From: Methylobacterium gnaphalii
Lineage (GTDB): Bacteria; Pseudomonadota; Alphaproteobacteria; Rhizobiales; Beijerinckiaceae
Length of the DNA stretch: 64,000 nucleotides
Assembly: GCF_007992215.1 (NCBI RefSeq)
Contig: NZ_BJZV01000018.1
Span: 28,422 to 92,421, forward strand
Direction of reading: 5' to 3'
The notes below the pieces were generated by a model. That model ran no database searches. It worked only from the letters and a program-made list of their open reading frames with translations, and had not been told where the DNA came from. The stretch's first letter is position 1. Every line of letters begins with the position of its first letter. A program made the position numbers and the translations under genes. This document shows positions 1 to 7,913 of the stretch, piece after piece.

Positions 1-127
1 TGTACTTCTGGTCCTGGTTGATCGACTGAAAATACGCGCGGAAGATGAAGGACGAGCCATCAACCAGGATGACCTGATCGCCCTCCCCGACGGGTTTCAA
101 GGGCTGCTGGTCTTGCTCGACGGTCAT
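1..127 (-). CDS. polA: DNA polymerase I, N-terminal fragment (cut by window edge)
   Basis: The reverse strand reads from an ATG at 127 to the window edge, giving 42 codons with no stop. The translation includes VDGSSFIFRAYFQ, the opening strand and catalytic Asp region of the 5'-3' exonuclease domain at the N-terminus of bacterial DNA polymerase I (VDGSxxxxRAY pattern). PolA fills gaps and removes RNA primers in lagging-strand synthesis and excision repair. Only this first part is visible, so the polymerase domains cannot be checked. The next gene runs the opposite way, so polA is the first gene of its own transcript. The call rests on one short but characteristic motif. Confidence 0.8.
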   Translation of the reverse strand, partial: MTVEQDQQPLKPVGEGDQVILVDGSSFIFRAYFQSINQDQKY

Positions 128-277
128 GCGGCTGGAACTCGTGCGCGGATCGAGGCCATGTCTAGAGGGCCGAGCGCGCGCACGCCACCGTAACGGTCAG
201 GCATTGAAGCGACGGCTTGAGGCGTCTCGTCACACGCGGCATTGTCTTCCCTCCCGACACAACAAGAAGAGGTCAGG

Positions 278-748
278 ATGAGGAAGCACGTCCAAGCCAC
301 CCTGCTCGCCACGCTCCTCCTCGGTGGGCCTGCCCTCGCCGGCGATCACCTGGTGGAAACGCCCGATGCGGCCTCCGTCAAATACGGGCCCGGGCCGAAG
401 AACCTGCCGAAGGGCACGGAGCTCGCCGTTCTCTCCGGCGATCCCTCGAAGCCCGGCCCCTTCGCGATCCGGTTGAAGTTTCCGGCCAACACGCTGATCG
501 CGCCGCATACCCACTCGAAGCCCGAGACGCTGACGATCCTCAGCGGCTCGATCGTTCACCAGCACGGCAAGACGGTCGACAAGATGAAGGGCAAGGGGCT
601 GCGGACAGGCGGTTTCGTCTACCTGCCGGAGCTGATGCCGCATGCGCTGTGGACGACGGGCGAGCCTGTCGAGCTGCAGGTCAACGGCTCAGGCCCGTTC
701 GGCGTTGACTATCTCAATCCGGCCGACGACCCGAGCAAGGGCGGCTGA
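278..748 (+). CDS. Exported cupin-domain protein
   Basis: The 156-residue product begins with a signal peptide (basic MRKH, a hydrophobic Leu-rich core, probable cleavage after ALA near residue 19), so it is probably periplasmic. Cupin motif 1 is clear in PHTHSKPETLTILSG, with the two His and the Glu that usually bind a metal; motif 2 is near LPELMPHALW. It is a single-domain cupin, close to the small exported 'cupin 2' proteins of Rhizobiales. No substrate can be inferred. The start at 278 is preferred over the ATG at 242 because it gives a proper signal peptide and follows a purine-rich AAGAAGAGG. It is monocistronic, with a hairpin and T-run just after the stop. Confidence 0.8.
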   Translation: MRKHVQATLLATLLLGGPALAGDHLVETPDAASVKYGPGPKNLPKGTELAVLSGDPSKPGPFAIRLKFPANTLIAPHTHSKPETLTILSGSIVHQHGKTVDKMKGKGLRTGGFVYLPELMPHALWTTGEPVELQVNGSGPFGVDYLNPADDPSKGG

Positions 749-774
749 GCTTCCCCGTAAGATTCGGACTGAAA

Positions 775-801
775 GCGGCGGGGCGCAGGCACCGCCGTTT
801 T
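775..801 (+). terminator. Likely rho-independent terminator of the cupin gene
   Basis: A 6-bp GC stem (CGGCGG at 776-781 with CCGCCG at 792-797) is followed directly by TTTT. It lies about 27 bases after the cupin stop codon on the same strand. The stem is short, so confidence is moderate. Confidence 0.5.
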
Positions 802-1092
802 CGTATCCGCAGGTCGGTGATCAAGCCATGTGCGATTGTGCACGGCACAATCAGCGGTCAAGCTGAGCAATGGGAACCGCTTCTGTTCTCTCGAGGACTT
901 TCAATCTTACAGACGCTGGTCTGCACTAAGCTGCATTCGGTTCGCCAAACATCTGAAAAATAACGATGCTGCACTGCGACAAAGCGTGCCTTGTCGCAAG
1001 ATCTCACTTCACCAGATCGAACCCACGCAACGACGGGAAGCGCCGGAGACCGGTCCGCGGTTGGCTCGGCCCCGTCACTAGTGGAGTTCACC
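802..1092. other. Gap without a recognisable gene
   Basis: No convincing gene is seen between the cupin and the next exported protein. An ORF at 830-1081 lacks a plausible ribosome binding site and codes for a low-complexity, unfamiliar sequence. The stretch is noticeably richer in A and T than its surroundings around 880-970, so it may hold the promoter of the downstream gene. Confidence 0.4.
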
Positions 1093-1455
1093 ATGAACAA
1101 TCGCATGAAGACCGTGATCGCAGCCGCCTCCATGGGCATCGGCCTCGCTGCCGCCCCGGCCTCCGCGCAGGTCCTCGGCAATGGCTACGGTTATGAAGGC
1201 CGCACCGCAGGCTACGGCGAGCGCGCAACCGGCTATAACGACGACGGCACGCTCAACGTCTTCGGCGCGCATATCGACCCGCGTCCAGCACAGGGCGGCA
1301 GTCTCGTCGGCGGCGTCGGGAATGTGGTCGGCGGCACGATCAACGGGGTCGGCACTGCGGTAGGTGGTGTCGTCGGCGGCGTTACCGGGGCTGCGGACGA
1401 CGTGGTGACCGGCTCGATTGGCGGGCGCTACACCAACGGCCGCGCAGCCTACTAA
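1093..1455 (+). CDS. Small exported Gly-rich hypothetical protein
   Basis: This is a 120-residue protein with a signal peptide (residues 1 to about 26, ending APASA before Q). The mature part is poor in hydrophobic residues at first, then has a run of Gly/Val repeats of the form GGVG and GGVVGG at about residues 70-100, and ends with Tyr/Arg/Gly-rich residues. No family is recognised. The composition suggests a secreted or periplasmic surface protein. The ATG at 1093 is chosen because it is the one that starts the signal peptide. The gene is followed by a perfect 11-bp hairpin. Confidence 0.65.
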   Translation: MNNRMKTVIAAASMGIGLAAAPASAQVLGNGYGYEGRTAGYGERATGYNDDGTLNVFGAHIDPRPAQGGSLVGGVGNVVGGTINGVGTAVGGVVGGVTGAADDVVTGSIGGRYTNGRAAY

Positions 1456-1463
1456 CCCTGTCA

Positions 1464-1491
1464 GAGCGGCGAGGCTTCCACCTCGCCGCTC
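1464..1491 (+). terminator. Strong hairpin after the Gly-rich protein gene
   Basis: GAGCGGCGAGG at 1464-1474 pairs perfectly with CCTCGCCGCTC at 1481-1491 around a 6-base loop, starting 9 bases after the stop codon. There is no T-run after it. It could be a terminator of limited strength or an mRNA-stabilising 3' hairpin. Confidence 0.45.
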
Positions 1492-1614
1492 GCCTGCCGT
1501 GGACGGGGCCGTTCATGGAAATTTCAGAGATCGTGTGAGCCCGGAAGGAACCCGTCGCAGACGCTCCCGTTGAGCCGATATCGGCCCAGCTTGGCGGAGC
1601 AGCGGGGAACCACC

Positions 1615-2292
1615 ATGAGCTTGTACCGAACCGGCCGCACGCCGCGTGCCTTTGCCTTGGGCGTCGTTTCGGCGAGCCTGCTGCTCACGACAGCCGTCGG
1701 CGTGAACGCGCAAGAGGGTGGCTTCTTCGAGATGCTGTTCGGCGGGCAGCGCCAGGCTGCGCCGGCCCCTGCGGTGGCACCCTCCCACGATTATGCCGAC
1801 CGTTCCGTCTATCGGCGCCAGCGCACCGAGCGCCGCCGCGCCCTGCGGGTGAAGACCCGCTATGCCGCCCTGCCTCGCGCCGAGAGCATTACCGAGGAGA
1901 TTAGCGGCAAGCAGCCGGTGGACCAGAAAGCCATCCAGGACAATCCGACCAAGGCAATTCTCGAAGACAAGACCCTACGCCCCGGCGACATCGTCGTGAT
2001 GCCGGCCGGCCCGAAGGTCTTCGTCGGCAACTCGCAGAAAAACCATCGCATGAGCGAGTTCGAAGACGTGAAGCACTCACGCTTCGTCGACAAGAAGACC
2101 CGCTTCCAGCTGCTCGCCATGATGGTGCCGATCGGCGCCATGCCGGCCGATCAGGCCCGCAAGGTGATGAAGGTCAAGCTGAAGCTGGCGCATACCGACG
2201 AGATCAAGGCCGTCGAGGCCAAGAACGAGACCACCGATCAGCAGATGCGGACCATGCGCAAGATCATGCCCTGGAAGGGGGCCGCCGAGTAG
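1615..2292 (+). CDS. Exported hypothetical protein
   Basis: A 225-residue protein with an N-terminal signal peptide (about residues 1-32, cleavage probably after NAQ or VNA). Just after it comes GGFFEMLFGG, a segment that resembles the start of other exported Rhizobiales proteins I cannot name securely. The middle is Arg-rich (RRQRTERRRALRV) and the C-terminal half is Lys-rich and soluble. No catalytic motif is seen. The ATG at 1615 follows GCGGGGAACC, a better ribosome site than the upstream TTG at 1570. It converges with the UdgX gene, with only 15 bases between the stops. Confidence 0.65.
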   Translation: MSLYRTGRTPRAFALGVVSASLLLTTAVGVNAQEGGFFEMLFGGQRQAAPAPAVAPSHDYADRSVYRRQRTERRRALRVKTRYAALPRAESITEEISGKQPVDQKAIQDNPTKAILEDKTLRPGDIVVMPAGPKVFVGNSQKNHRMSEFEDVKHSRFVDKKTRFQLLAMMVPIGAMPADQARKVMKVKLKLAHTDEIKAVEAKNETTDQQMRTMRKIMPWKGAAE

Positions 2293-2307
2293 GCGACCGG
2301 TCCCGGC

Positions 2308-3711
2308 TCAGGCCGCGAGATCGCCGATTCGGCGCAGATCGTCCACGAACCCCTCATAGGCCATGGCTTTCGCCTCTTCGTCCGGCAGCCTGAGCAGGTA
2401 GGAGGGGTGGACGGTGATGAAGCCCTGAAACGGCTTGCCGCCGAACTCAAACGGGCCGCGATTGCGTGTGATCGGCACGGCCTTGCCGGCAAGCGCCAGG
2501 ACCGCCGTCGCGCCGAGCGCCACCACGATCTTCGGCTGCACGAATTCCAGCTCGCGGTCGAGCCACCAGCGATAGTGGCTCACCTCGCCGGCCGTCGGCT
2601 TCTCGTGGATGCGACGCTTGCCGCGCAGCGTGAACTTGAAGTGCTTCACCGCATTCGTGACGTAGACGTCCCCGCGCGTCAGGCCGGCCTGCTCCATCGC
2701 CCGGGAGAAGAGCTGTCCCGCCGGGCCGACGAAGGGCCGTCCCTGCAGATCCTCCTGGTCGCCGGGCTGCTCGCCGACGAAGGCGATCGGCGCGCCGATC
2801 GGTCCTTCGCCGAGCACCGCCTGCGTCGCGCCCGGCACCAGCGGCTCCGAGCGCTGGATGATGGCGTTGAGTTCGTCGAGGGACGTCGGGTTCTGGTCGG
2901 ACATGGCGGCCACGGCCTTCACCGGATCGCGCTTCACAGGCATCTGCGGTCCCCTCTCAATCATCTGCGACGTCCGCATCGCGGCATCGCGTACCAGCCG
3001 GGGAATGGCGGCGGTCTCCGGCATGTTCCGCCAGTACTTCTTCGGCATCTCGGCACGCATGGCGTCGAGGTTGAGCCGGGCCGGGTTGAACGTGCTCTCG
3101 TAGTAGTCGCGCCAACCCGCCTCGAAGCCGTCGCCATCCGGCACGTCCTCGCGGCGGCCGGGCGGCCCGAAGCGCAACGTGTCGGTATCCCAATGTACCG
3201 AGCCCTCCGGCGTCAGGATGGTCCAGGCGAAGGAACGGAACCGCTCGACGAAGAAGGGCGCGGCCGCCTCCAGAATATGGTGCTCGGGCTCGAACCACGC
3301 CGCGAACCGCTCCGGCGGTCCAGCCTCGACACGGCGGAATCGCAGGAAGGCGTGCATCTTGTGCAGATCACGCCCGATGGCCTTCCGCATCAGGTGGAGT
3401 CGGTGAACCAGCGGATCGCTCGCCACGTCGAGCAGGGCGCGCTCCCCCTGGGTCGCCCGCCAGATCAGGGTGTAGAGCAGGGCGTAGCGTTCCGGGTCGC
3501 TGTGCGGCACGACCATCGGGATCAACTCGCCGACGGCGCGCGGAAGCTGCAGCGGTGGCCCGTCCGAGGGGTCCGCGCCGGCGCCGAACAGGCTGGTGGC
3601 CTCGCCGATCTCCCAGACGATCCGCTCCGGCGGAACCCCGGCTGCGACGAGGCGGCGGGTTGCCCTGCGGAAGCCGGCGAGGTCGGCCCCTTCGGAGAGC
3701 ATGGCGACCTG
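2308..3711 (-). CDS. udgX: DUF4130-UdgX fusion: uracil-DNA-crosslinking glycosylase-like protein
   Basis: The protein (467 aa from the chosen start) has two parts. Residues 1 to about 240 match the DUF4130 domain found with radical SAM partners. The C-terminal third is a uracil-DNA glycosylase fold of the UdgX family: GEQPGDQED at about 313-321, the diagnostic KRRIH insertion at about 365-369, and HPS at about 435-437. In characterised UdgX the His of KRRIH forms a covalent bond with the deoxyribose after uracil excision, so the enzyme traps uracil-containing DNA. The GTG at 3711 is chosen because GGAGG lies five bases upstream and the product then aligns with the usual DUF4130 start; an ATG at 3810 is also open. 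It lies downstream of the radical SAM gene on the same strand. Confidence 0.9.
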   Translation of the reverse strand, partial: QVAMLSEGADLAGFRRATRRLVAAGVPPERIVWEIGEATSLFGAGADPSDGPPLQLPRAVGELIPMVVPHSDPERYALLYTLIWRATQGERALLDVASDPLVHRLHLMRKAIGRDLHKMHAFLRFRRVEAGPPERFAAWFEPEHHILEAAAPFFVERFRSFAWTILTPEGSVHWDTDTLRFGPPGRREDVPDGDGFEAGWRDYYESTFNPARLNLDAMRAEMPKKYWRNMPETAAIPRLVRDAAMRTSQMIERGPQMPVKRDPVKAVAAMSDQNPTSLDELNAIIQRSEPLVPGATQAVLGEGPIGAPIAFVGEQPGDQEDLQGRPFVGPAGQLFSRAMEQAGLTRGDVYVTNAVKHFKFTLRGKRRIHEKPTAGEVSHYRWWLDRELEFVQPKIVVALGATAVLALAGKAVPITRNRGPFEFGGKPFQGFITVHPSYLLRLPDEEAKAMAYEGFVDDLRRIGDLAA

Positions 3712-3863
3712 CACACCAGCCTCCACACTCCCACTCACAGCCTCATCCCGCGAGGGGGTGTCGGGCGTCGAAGGATGAGGGGATCGATGGGATGACCGGC
3801 TGCGACCCATCTCACGGAGAGCCCGGCAGCCGCACCGTCAGGGCGGTTGGAGATGTCGACATC

Positions 3864-5075
3864 TCAGAACAGGCTCAGCTGCTGCGCCGGCTCGGCGAGC
3901 TTTGCCCGGAGATCGAGCCGCTGGCTCGTCGCGCCGGGCCTGTAGTCCTCGGCGACCAGGAACTCGCGCGCCCGCTTCAGGCCGGAGGTCAGACGCGAGA
4001 CATCGTCGAGCCGCAGGGACGTGTGCCGACGCGCCTTGATGATCGCATCCACCGCCCGCGTACCGAGACCCGGTACGCGCAACAGCATCTCGCGGTCGGC
4101 CCGGTTCACGTCGACGGGGAAGAGATGGCGGTTCTTCAGCGCCCAGGCAAGCTTCGGATCGATGTCGAGGGCGAGCATGCCGCCATCGGTCGCCTCGGCG
4201 ACCTCGGGCGCAGTGAACTTGTAGTACCGAAGCATCCAGTCGGCCTGGTAGAGCCGGTGCTCGCGCTTCAACGGCGGCGCCTGAGGCGGAAGGGTTACGG
4301 AGGCGTCGGGGATCGGGCTGAACGCCGAGTAATAGACGCGCGAGAGGCCGTAGGACCCATAGAGCATGGCGCTCTTGGTGATCATCGCGGAATCGTCGGT
4401 GGCATCTGCCCCGACGATCACCTGCGTTGATTGCCCGGCTGGCGAGAACCGCCGCTTCTCGGCCCGGGCCTGGCTGATCCGCTCACCGATCCGGCCCATG
4501 GCCGTCTCGATGGTGGCGCCGCTCTTCTCAGGCGCCAGCCGCGCGAGGCTCGCCTCGGTCGGCAGCTCGAGATTGATCGAGAGCCTGTCGGCAAAAAGGC
4601 CGGCCTCCTCGACGAGCCACGGGCTCGCCTCGGGAATCGACTTCAGGTGAATGTAACCGCGGAAGCCGTGGTCGCGCCTGAGCTTCTTCGCCACCAGTGT
4701 CATCTGCTCCATCGTGTAATCGGGCGAGCGGATGATGCCGGAGGAGAGAAACAGCCCCTCGATGTAGTTGCGCTTGTAGAACTCGACCGTGAGCGTCACG
4801 ACCTCGTCGACCGAGAAACGGGCGCGACGCACGTTCGAGGAGCGACGGTTCACGCAATAGACGCAGTCGAACAGGCAGTAGTTCGTCAGCAGGATCTTCA
4901 GCAGCGAAACGCAGCGGCCATCCGGCGTATAGGCGTGGCAGATGCCGGCACCGGTCGTCGAGCCGAGCCCGTCCTTTCCAGCCGATCGCTTCGGCGCATT
5001 CGAGGAGGCGCAAGACGCATCGTATTTGGCCGCGTCTGCAAGGATGCGCAGCTTCTTCGCAAGGATTTCATCCAT
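3864..5075 (-). CDS. Radical SAM protein linked to UDG (putative DNA modification/repair)
   Basis: A 403-residue radical SAM protein of the family that co-occurs with UdgX/DUF4130 proteins. The 4Fe-4S ligands are in NYCLFDCVYC (Cys67, Cys71, Cys74; CxxxCxxC spacing). The C-terminus carries a helix-hairpin-helix region (VNRADREMLLRVPGLGTRAV), a DNA-binding element, and ends in QLSLF. The family is predicted to act on DNA lesions, but its reaction is not known to me. The ATG at 5075 is preferred over those at 5087 and 5111 because the family usually starts close to MDEILAKKL. A GTTC-N7-GTTC box sits immediately upstream, suggesting SOS control of this gene and the UdgX gene after it. Confidence 0.88.
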   Translation of the reverse strand: MDEILAKKLRILADAAKYDASCASSNAPKRSAGKDGLGSTTGAGICHAYTPDGRCVSLLKILLTNYCLFDCVYCVNRRSSNVRRARFSVDEVVTLTVEFYKRNYIEGLFLSSGIIRSPDYTMEQMTLVAKKLRRDHGFRGYIHLKSIPEASPWLVEEAGLFADRLSINLELPTEASLARLAPEKSGATIETAMGRIGERISQARAEKRRFSPAGQSTQVIVGADATDDSAMITKSAMLYGSYGLSRVYYSAFSPIPDASVTLPPQAPPLKREHRLYQADWMLRYYKFTAPEVAEATDGGMLALDIDPKLAWALKNRHLFPVDVNRADREMLLRVPGLGTRAVDAIIKARRHTSLRLDDVSRLTSGLKRAREFLVAEDYRPGATSQRLDLRAKLAEPAQQLSLF

Positions 5076-5076
5076 C

Positions 5077-5091
5077 GAACGTAACATGAAC
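5077..5091 (-). promoter_or_regulatory. LexA-type box (GTTC-N7-GTTC) at the radical SAM gene start
   Basis: On the minus strand the bases read GTTC-ATGTTAC-GTTC, an exact match to the direct-repeat LexA box known in alphaproteobacteria. It ends two bases before the ATG at 5075. The same bases also lie within an inverted repeat (CGAACGT, 7 bases, ACGTTCG). A site this close to the start could block transcription initiation. One exact match could arise by chance, but its position and the DNA-repair nature of the gene favour a real site. Confidence 0.65.
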
Positions 5092-5316
5092 GTTCGCGTG
5101 GGCTGGAACAAGGTTGCGGGCGATCGATCGATGGGATTGGCGGTTGAGACGGCTGCGACGGATCAGCCCATCGGCCGTGGGCCAATCCCGACCCTGACGG
5201 TGCAGGCCGACGGAGCGCCATGCACTCGGGAATTGATGGCCAGCCTCGGCGTCGCAGCCAGACGTGGATCGCGGGTTCCGCCGTGCGGCCCCGCAACCCA
5301 CGTACACAAGGATCAA

Positions 5317-5742
5317 TCAGGCCAGCGTCGCCTGCAGCGTGACTTCTGCTGTGAGCAGTTTCGAGATCGGGCAACCGGTCTTGGCATTGTAGGTCAGCTC
5401 GTCGAACTTCGCCTTATCGATGCCGGGAATCTTGGCGTTCAGCGTGAGCGCAGACTTGGTGACCTTGAAGCCGTCTCCGTCCTTCGCCAGCGTCACCACT
5501 GCCTTGGTGTCGAGCGAATCGGCCTTCAGGCCCGCCGCCTGGAGTTGGAAGGCGAGCGCCATGGTGAAGCAGCTCGCATGGGCCGCGGCGATCAGCTCCT
5601 CGGGATTGGTGCCGGGCTCGTTCTCGAAGCGCGTGTTGAAGCCGTAGGGGTTGTTGCTCAGCACACCGGACTGCGTGGTGATGGTGCCTTTGCCGGACTT
5701 GCCGTCGCCTTCCCAGTGGGCGCTCGCGTGGCGGTCGGTCAT
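5317..5742 (-). CDS. osmC: OsmC family peroxiredoxin
   Basis: A 141-residue OsmC/Ohr-fold protein, the usual family length. The two catalytic cysteines are visible: Cys58 in AHASCFTMAL and Cys124 in TGCPISKL. OsmC proteins reduce organic hydroperoxides and some inorganic peroxides in the cytoplasm, using the reactive first Cys. The NPEEL segment before Cys58 is typical of OsmC rather than Ohr. The ATG at 5742 follows GAGGAG; the upstream ATG at 5775 has no such site. It stands between the divergent radical SAM gene and recX, all on the minus strand. Confidence 0.88.
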   Translation of the reverse strand: MTDRHASAHWEGDGKSGKGTITTQSGVLSNNPYGFNTRFENEPGTNPEELIAAAHASCFTMALAFQLQAAGLKADSLDTKAVVTLAKDGDGFKVTKSALTLNAKIPGIDKAKFDELTYNAKTGCPISKLLTAEVTLQATLA

Positions 5743-5817
5743 GGGGTGCTCCTCAGCTTCGGCGCTCGCGCGCAACGCAAGGCGAGGTGGTGCGCGAGGG
5801 CGCGAAGTCGAGGGTCG

Positions 5818-6393
5818 TCACAGATCGGGATCACGCTCCGAGGCATCGACGACGTCCCTGGCCACCGCGTAGGAGAACCCGGCGCGCGCCATCGCGGCGA
5901 GGTCGCGCTCGCGGTGAGCCTCCCTCGCATCCGGGCTCCGGTAGGGACCGAGACGGCGGCGGCGCGCGAAGGCCTGAGCGGCTTTCGCTTCGACGGCCGA
6001 GCGGTCCTCCGCATCCTCTTCCTCGGCGGCCAGCGCCGCCTCCACTACCGTGCGATCGACGCCCTTGGCGGCGAGCGCCGCGCCGGCCTTGCGCGTCGAG
6101 GCTCCGCGACGGCGGAGGGTCGCAAGCCGAGCGGCAGCGAATCGCTCGTCGCTGATCAGGCCGGCGCGCACGGCGCGCCCCACCGTCTCCTCGATGAGAT
6201 CGGAATGACTCCCAGGCTCCTCGTCGCGGTCGCGCAGACGTTTGGCCACGCGCCGCGCCAGGACGCGGCGCAGCATCTCCTGCGTCGCGCTGTAGCGGTC
6301 GAGATAGTGCAGGGCCACGCGCTCCAGCCATTGGGCCGTCACCGGTGGCGCGGGTCTTGCTCGGGCTCCGGGCGCAACGATCCGGGGATTCAT
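5818..6393 (-). CDS. recX: RecX family regulator of RecA
   Basis: A 191-residue, highly charged helical protein. LxxYLDRYSATQEMLRRVLARR near residue 25 and LISDERFAAARL near residue 75 match the three-helix repeats of RecX, which binds RecA filaments and limits recombinase activity. The C-terminal third (AFARRRRLGPYR, then RERDLAAMARAGFSYAVARDVV) fits the long alphaproteobacterial RecX form. It is not next to recA here. The ATG at 6393 follows GAAGAACC and is preferred over that at 6423. It is divergent from the TAXI gene with about 44 bases between starts, so promoters would overlap. Confidence 0.85.
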   Translation of the reverse strand: MNPRIVAPGARARPAPPVTAQWLERVALHYLDRYSATQEMLRRVLARRVAKRLRDRDEEPGSHSDLIEETVGRAVRAGLISDERFAAARLATLRRRGASTRKAGAALAAKGVDRTVVEAALAAEEEDAEDRSAVEAKAAQAFARRRRLGPYRSPDAREAHRERDLAAMARAGFSYAVARDVVDASERDPDL

Positions 6394-6437
6394 CGGTTCT
6401 TCACGATCTGGACAGGTTTCCAATCCATGACTTGGAT

Positions 6438-7910
6438 ATGGATAGCACGTCGCTTCGGCGCTCGGTCGCCGTCTTCTTGGCCAACTGCCTCATGAGGCGG
6501 GAGTGGCTCCTCGTTCTGCTCGCCCTCGGTCTGGCCGCTGTTGCCGGAGCCGTCGTCTACCTGTCGCGACCGACAACGCTCACCGTCGCCGTCGGGCCGC
6601 GCGACGGGTCGGAAGCCGTGCTGCTTGAGGCCTACTCTAAGGCGCTGGCACGCAACCGCGAGGATATTCGCCTCAACGTGCTGCCGCTCGACGACGTCGA
6701 GGACAGCGCCGTTGCCCTTCAGGAGAATCGCGCCGACCTCGCCGTCGTCCGCCCGGACGTGAAGCTGCCGGATAACGGCCTGACCCTCGCGGTCCTGCAC
6801 GACGAATCCTTGATCGTCGCGACGCCCCAACCGTCCGACATCGACAGCTTCACAGACCTCTCGAAGCATCGCCTCGGCGTTCTCGTCCGCCACAAGGCCG
6901 ACCTCGCCTTCATCAATCACCTGCTCGAGTTCTACGACTTCGAGCCGGCGACCAGCTCGGAGGCCGCCCTCGACAAGACCCTCGCGGCTGGCCGCGTCGG
7001 GATCGTCCCGCTGAAAGCCTCCGAGGTGAAGGCGGCGCTCGACGAGAAGCGCGTCGATGCCGTGGCCGTGATCGCCGCGCCTGCCTCGAAAGCCGCCGTC
7101 TCGGTGGTGCGCGCAGTCGGTGCTTCGTCGCCGGACCACAAGGTGACGCTGGTCAACGTGCCGGACGGCAAGGCCATCATCCAGCGGTTTCCGGAACTGC
7201 AGCCGATCTCGATCCCGGCTGGCACCTTCGGCGGCCGTCCGAGCTTGCCGGACGAGGATGTCGAGACGCTCGGCATCTCCTACCGGCTGATGGCGCGCGG
7301 CTCGGTGAGCCGGATCGCGGTCGCCTCGGTGACGCAACACCTGTTCGAGTGGCGGCCGAGGCTCGCCGCCGCGACCCCGCTGGCCAACCAGATCAAGGCA
7401 CCCGACTACGAAACCACCGTTACGGCGACGAGCGCTCGGCTACCGAACCACCCCGGCGCGGTCGACTATTTCGAGCGCGAGCAGCAGACCTTCATCCAGC
7501 GCTACGAGGACTGGGTCTACCTCGTCGCCTTCTTCGGCGGCACGATCGGCTCGGGCTTCGCCTGGCTCGGCCAGCGCCTCGCCCGCAAGCGCCGCGAGCG
7601 CGTCGACGGCGTGCTCGACCGGCTGCTCGAGATCCTGGCCGAGGTTCGCGCGGCAACGGATGCGGCCGCGCTCGATGCCATCGGGCGCGAAATGGACGGC
7701 CTCGTCGCCGACGTGGTGCGCCAAACGCGCGAGCGCGCGCTTGATACCCGCGTCCTCAGCGCGCTGATCCTCGCCATCGACGCCGTGCACGCCGCCCTTG
7801 AGGATGCGCGTCGCAGCATCGGCGTGACGCCGCCCCTGTTTGAGACCACGGGCGCGGCCCGCACGCGCACGGCGCGGCTGCTCTCGTTGAGCTTCCCGGC
7901 GGCCGAGTAA
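6438..7910 (+). CDS. Membrane-tethered TAXI-family solute-binding protein
   Basis: The 490-residue protein has an N-terminal membrane segment (LLVLLALGLAAVAGAVVYL, about residues 20-38) that looks like an uncleaved anchor. A TAXI-type periplasmic binding domain follows (LTVAVGPRDGSEAVLLEAYSKAL, then paired lobes to about residue 330). A second membrane segment lies near 360-380 (YLVAFFGGTIGSGFAWLG), with a charged helical C-terminal region predicted to be cytoplasmic. Classical TAXI proteins are free in the periplasm and serve a TRAP permease; no TRAP permease gene lies nearby. This form may therefore sense a ligand rather than feed a transporter, which is inference. The start at 6438 is a best guess. 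Confidence 0.75.
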   Translation: MDSTSLRRSVAVFLANCLMRREWLLVLLALGLAAVAGAVVYLSRPTTLTVAVGPRDGSEAVLLEAYSKALARNREDIRLNVLPLDDVEDSAVALQENRADLAVVRPDVKLPDNGLTLAVLHDESLIVATPQPSDIDSFTDLSKHRLGVLVRHKADLAFINHLLEFYDFEPATSSEAALDKTLAAGRVGIVPLKASEVKAALDEKRVDAVAVIAAPASKAAVSVVRAVGASSPDHKVTLVNVPDGKAIIQRFPELQPISIPAGTFGGRPSLPDEDVETLGISYRLMARGSVSRIAVASVTQHLFEWRPRLAAATPLANQIKAPDYETTVTATSARLPNHPGAVDYFEREQQTFIQRYEDWVYLVAFFGGTIGSGFAWLGQRLARKRRERVDGVLDRLLEILAEVRAATDAAALDAIGREMDGLVADVVRQTRERALDTRVLSALILAIDAVHAALEDARRSIGVTPPLFETTGAARTRTARLLSLSFPAAE

Positions 7911-7913
7911 GCC

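Noticed and set aside
830..1081. Possible small gene in the gap after the cupin
   Set aside because: No ribosome site and no familiar sequence; composition unlike neighbouring genes.
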